Shown here one piece after another: positions 62,219-64,000 of a stretch of 64,000 nucleotides of DNA. The DNA is from Streptomyces bicolor. Lineage in GTDB: Bacteria; Actinomycetota; Actinomycetes; Streptomycetales; Streptomycetaceae. Below the pieces are notes generated by a model that worked only from the letters and a program-made list of their open reading frames with translations, made no database searches and had not been told where the DNA came from. The translations under genes and the position numbers were made by a program. Positions within the stretch are counted from its first letter, which is position 1. Each line of letters begins with the position of its first letter. The stretch lies in NCBI RefSeq assembly GCF_000719285.1, contig NZ_JOFS01000002.1, forward strand, positions 62,001 to 126,000, given 5' to 3'.

Positions 62219-62671
62219 TTACGTCGAGAGGTGACGGACCTGGTCCCACACGACCGGGTCCATCACCCCCACCCGCCGCCGGAAGTCCCACACCGGTACG
62301 TCCCGCAGCTCATCCGTCTCCAGAAAGCTCGCCCGCCCACGGGCGTCCCCGACCGCCCCCGGCGGCAGCGGAATCACCCCGTACCGCTCGTCCCGGTACT
62401 TGCTGGTGATCTTGGCGACCGTGACCCGCTGCCCCCGCACCGCGAGCACCAGACAGGGCCGGTCCTTGGCCCCCGGCCCGTCCTCGTACGGCACCCGCGC
62501 CCACCAGATCTCCGCGGGCTCCGGACGGCGCCCCTCACCCCGCCCCCGGGGCCTCCCGGGCGGCCGAGTCCGCCGCCCCTCGGGGCGTCGCCGCCCCCAG
62601 CCGTCCACGAGCACGGCGACCAGCGCGAGCAGTACCACCGCCGCGAGCGCGAGCCACCAGGACGTGTCCAT
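62219..62671 (-). CDS. PemK/MazF-like protein with N-terminal membrane anchor
   Basis: 150 residues. One membrane helix (SWWLALAAVVLLALVAVLV) is followed by an Arg/Pro-rich linker, then a PemK-like barrel (EIWWARVPYEDG, KDRPCLVLAVRG, VAKITSKYRD, SFLETDELRDVPV). Free MazF/PemK are ribosome-independent RNases, but no antitoxin gene is nearby and the anchor is unusual. It may be a non-toxic derivative. ATG 62671 chosen; an upstream GTG at 62677 is possible. Confidence 0.75.
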   Translation of the reverse strand: MDTSWWLALAAVVLLALVAVLVDGWGRRRPEGRRTRPPGRPRGRGEGRRPEPAEIWWARVPYEDGPGAKDRPCLVLAVRGQRVTVAKITSKYRDERYGVIPLPPGAVGDARGRASFLETDELRDVPVWDFRRRVGVMDPVVWDQVRHLST

Positions 62672-62933
62672 ACGCACGAAGGTACCGGCGCACACCCACC
62701 CCCGCGCGCCTTCGCACCCGCCTCACGCTTCCCCACAGTCCGAAACACGTGCGAGTTCCCCCGCCGCGTCCAGCCGAACGCGTGACACCACAGGTGAGTT
62801 CGCCCACAACAGCCCTTGGCGGAGGAGCGACCGGAGGTTTTGCGCCTTACGCTCGACAAACCGCACGACCCCCGACGCCCCATTCCCGATCTTCTGGATT
62901 CTCTGGATATCCGCCAGCGGAGGTTTCTGTTTC
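62672..62933. promoter_or_regulatory. Divergent region before the MBL-fold gene
   Basis: 262 bp. The CGGAGG ribosome site for the MBL gene is at 62919-62924. Upstream an AT-rich patch (GATCTTCTGGATTCTCTGGATATCC, partially repeated CTGGAT) may hold the promoter. No coding frame is convincing. Confidence 0.4.
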
Positions 62934-63686
62934 ATGAAGCTCACCGTCGTCGGCTGCTCGGGGTCGTTCCCGTCCGCGGAATCGGCCTGCTCGAGCTACC
63001 TCGTCGAGGCCGACGGCTTCCGGCTGCTTCTCGACCTGGGCAACGGCGCCCTGGGCGAGCTGCAGCGCCACTGCGGTCTCTACGACCTCGACGCGATCTT
63101 CCTCAGCCATCTGCACGCCGACCACTGCATCGACATGTGCGCGTACTTCGTGGCGCGCTACTACCGGCACGACGGCGGCCGGTGCGACCCGATCCCGGTC
63201 TACGGACCCGAGGGCACGGAACATCGCCTGACCACCGCCTACGCCGACACCCCCACCGCCTCGTCCATGAGCGAGGTCTTCGACTTCCACACGGTCAAGC
63301 CGTCCACCTTCGAGATCGGCCCGTTCACGGTGCACACGGAGCGCGTGGCCCATCCCGTGGAGGCGTACGGCATCCGGATCGAGCACGGTGGCAAGGTCCT
63401 GACCTACTCCGGCGACACGGGCATCAGCACGGCCCTGGACGAACTCGCCCGCGACGCCGACCTGTTCCTGTGCGAGGCCGCGTTCACGCACGGCAAGGAG
63501 AACATCCCCGACCTGCACCTCAACGGCCGCGAAGCGGGCCAGACGGCGTCCCGCGCGAACGCCCGCCGCCTGGTCCTCACCCACATCCCCCCGTGGACCG
63601 ACCCCCAGGTCAACCTGGCCGACGCGCGTGAGGTCTACGACGGTCCGGTGGAGCTGGCGGCGCCGAGGCAGACGTACGAGATCTAG
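62934..63686 (+). CDS. Metallo-beta-lactamase-fold hydrolase (RNase Z-like)
   Basis: 250 residues. The metal motif is HLHADH (residues 59-64), with GTH-type later ligands: YSGDTG (Asp) and LTHIPPW (His). The start MKLTVVGCSGSFPSAESACSSYLV is typical for RNase Z-like or phosphodiesterase-like members. Substrate unknown; the lack of an RNase Z exosite arm argues against tRNA 3' processing. Ends at a terminator shared with the convergent PTS gene. Confidence 0.85.
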   Translation: MKLTVVGCSGSFPSAESACSSYLVEADGFRLLLDLGNGALGELQRHCGLYDLDAIFLSHLHADHCIDMCAYFVARYYRHDGGRCDPIPVYGPEGTEHRLTTAYADTPTASSMSEVFDFHTVKPSTFEIGPFTVHTERVAHPVEAYGIRIEHGGKVLTYSGDTGISTALDELARDADLFLCEAAFTHGKENIPDLHLNGREAGQTASRANARRLVLTHIPPWTDPQVNLADAREVYDGPVELAAPRQTYEI

Positions 63687-63716
63687 CCCGTACGGGGTTC
63701 AGGCCCGTATGCGCGC

Positions 63717-63751
63717 GAAGGCCCCGGAACCTTCCCGGTTCCGGGGCCTTC
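63717..63751. terminator. Bidirectional terminator between the MBL gene and nagE2
   Basis: GAAGGCCCCGGAACC (63717-63731) and GGTTCCGGGGCCTTC (63737-63751) form a perfect 15-bp stem with a 5-nt loop between convergent genes. Confidence 0.85.
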
Positions 63752-63766
63752 GTCCTGTCGTCGGGC

Positions 63767-64000
63767 CTACGCCTTGGTGAGGTCCTCGACCTCCTCCTCG
63801 GGCTCGCGGCCCGGGGTGGTGAGGTTGAACCTGATGATCGCGAAGCGGAAGACCGAGTAGTAGATCGCCGCGAAGACCAGGCCGATCGGAATGATCAGCC
63901 ATGGCTTGGTCGCGAGGTTCCAGTTCAGCGCGTAGTCGATGAAGCCCGCGGAGAAGTTGAAGCCCGCGTGGACGCCCAGACCCCAGGTGACGGCCATCGA
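63767..64000 (-). CDS. nagE2: PTS GlcNAc permease EIIC component, C-terminal part (cut by the window edge)
   Basis: The last ~77 residues of a PTS glucose/GlcNAc-family EIIC. HAGFNFSAGFIDYALNWN and the membrane helix LIIPIGLVFAAIYYSVFRFAI match the end of that family, then an acidic tail (GREPEEEVEDLTKA) without an attached EIIB domain. Gene order suggests NagE2 of S. coelicolor, the main GlcNAc transporter, controlled by DasR. The start lies beyond 64000. Confidence 0.8.
   Translation of the reverse strand, partial: SMAVTWGLGVHAGFNFSAGFIDYALNWNLATKPWLIIPIGLVFAAIYYSVFRFAIIRFNLTTPGREPEEEVEDLTKA

Overview
The window is a stretch of Streptomyces chromosome. The evidence is high GC, many GTG and a TTG start, ATGA/GTGA stop-start overlaps, an SsgA-like sporulation protein, and a HrdB-type promoter under a DasR-type operator. 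From memory, the gene order matches the region of the Streptomyces coelicolor chromosome running from the narK/nnaR genes to nagE2. I could run no search, so symbols rest on family features and this remembered gene order. I see no prophage, insertion sequence, CRISPR array or biosynthetic gene cluster; this is mostly core-type chromosome with small variable patches.

Layout. 1-3.4 kb: a nitrate/nitrite MFS transporter, the HemD-like regulator NnaR and a DUF1772 membrane protein. 3.6-8.3 kb: a CGNR regulator, an ECF sigma/anti-sigma pair (sigU/rsuA) and a HelD-type helicase. 8.4-13.5 kb: a candidate structured sRNA, malic enzyme, HU (hupA), murA, a YqgE protein and a DUF3039 protein. 13.6-18.4 kb: an amino-sugar ABC importer without an ATPase plus a cytoplasmic GH20 hexosaminidase, behind a dre-like operator. 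18.6-24.1 kb: a four-gene translationally coupled xanthine-dehydrogenase-like operon with odd features, then a P-loop phosphotransferase pseudogene. 24.1-30.6 kb: accessory material: a 17-bp tandem repeat, a tandem SUKH-4 protein, a GNAT, a LASTG sortase substrate and a WXG-like/lipoprotein/DUF1023 hydrolase operon. 30.7-33.2 kb: an intact tRNA-Cys beside a disrupted copy, an MFS transporter and a Doc toxin-antitoxin pair.

33.3-38.1 kb: a DEAD/DEAH helicase, an IclR regulator (probably HpdR) and a coupled GNAT/N-acylamino-acid racemase pair. 38.2-43.5 kb: a Lon-like secreted protease, an ArsR-type regulator and a four-gene glycine-betaine-type ABC importer. 43.5-45.3 kb: the Lrp regulator HpdA divergent from hppD (tyrosine catabolism). 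45.4-54.5 kb: a TPR protein, a GlcD-type oxidase, ssgG, two RDD membrane proteins and a secreted M6 metalloprotease. 54.7-58.3 kb: pncA/pncB for NAD salvage, clpS and a DUF2017 gene. 58.6-62.2 kb: an amino-acid permease and the CysO-dependent cysteine pathway (mec, Cys leader peptide, cysO, cysM). 62.2-64 kb: a membrane-anchored PemK-like protein, a metallo-beta-lactamase-fold hydrolase and the 3' end of a GlcNAc PTS permease (nagE2).

Themes. Nitrogen and amino-sugar use recur: nitrate uptake, the dre-controlled importer with hexosaminidase, and the GlcNAc PTS. The most unusual signals are the tRNA-Cys tandem with a remodelled copy, the structured RNA after helD, the molybdenum hydroxylase whose catalytic Glu position is Ala and whose 2Fe-2S partner carries a 336-residue disordered tail, the CysO that ends GGMA, and the 31-residue Cys leader peptide.
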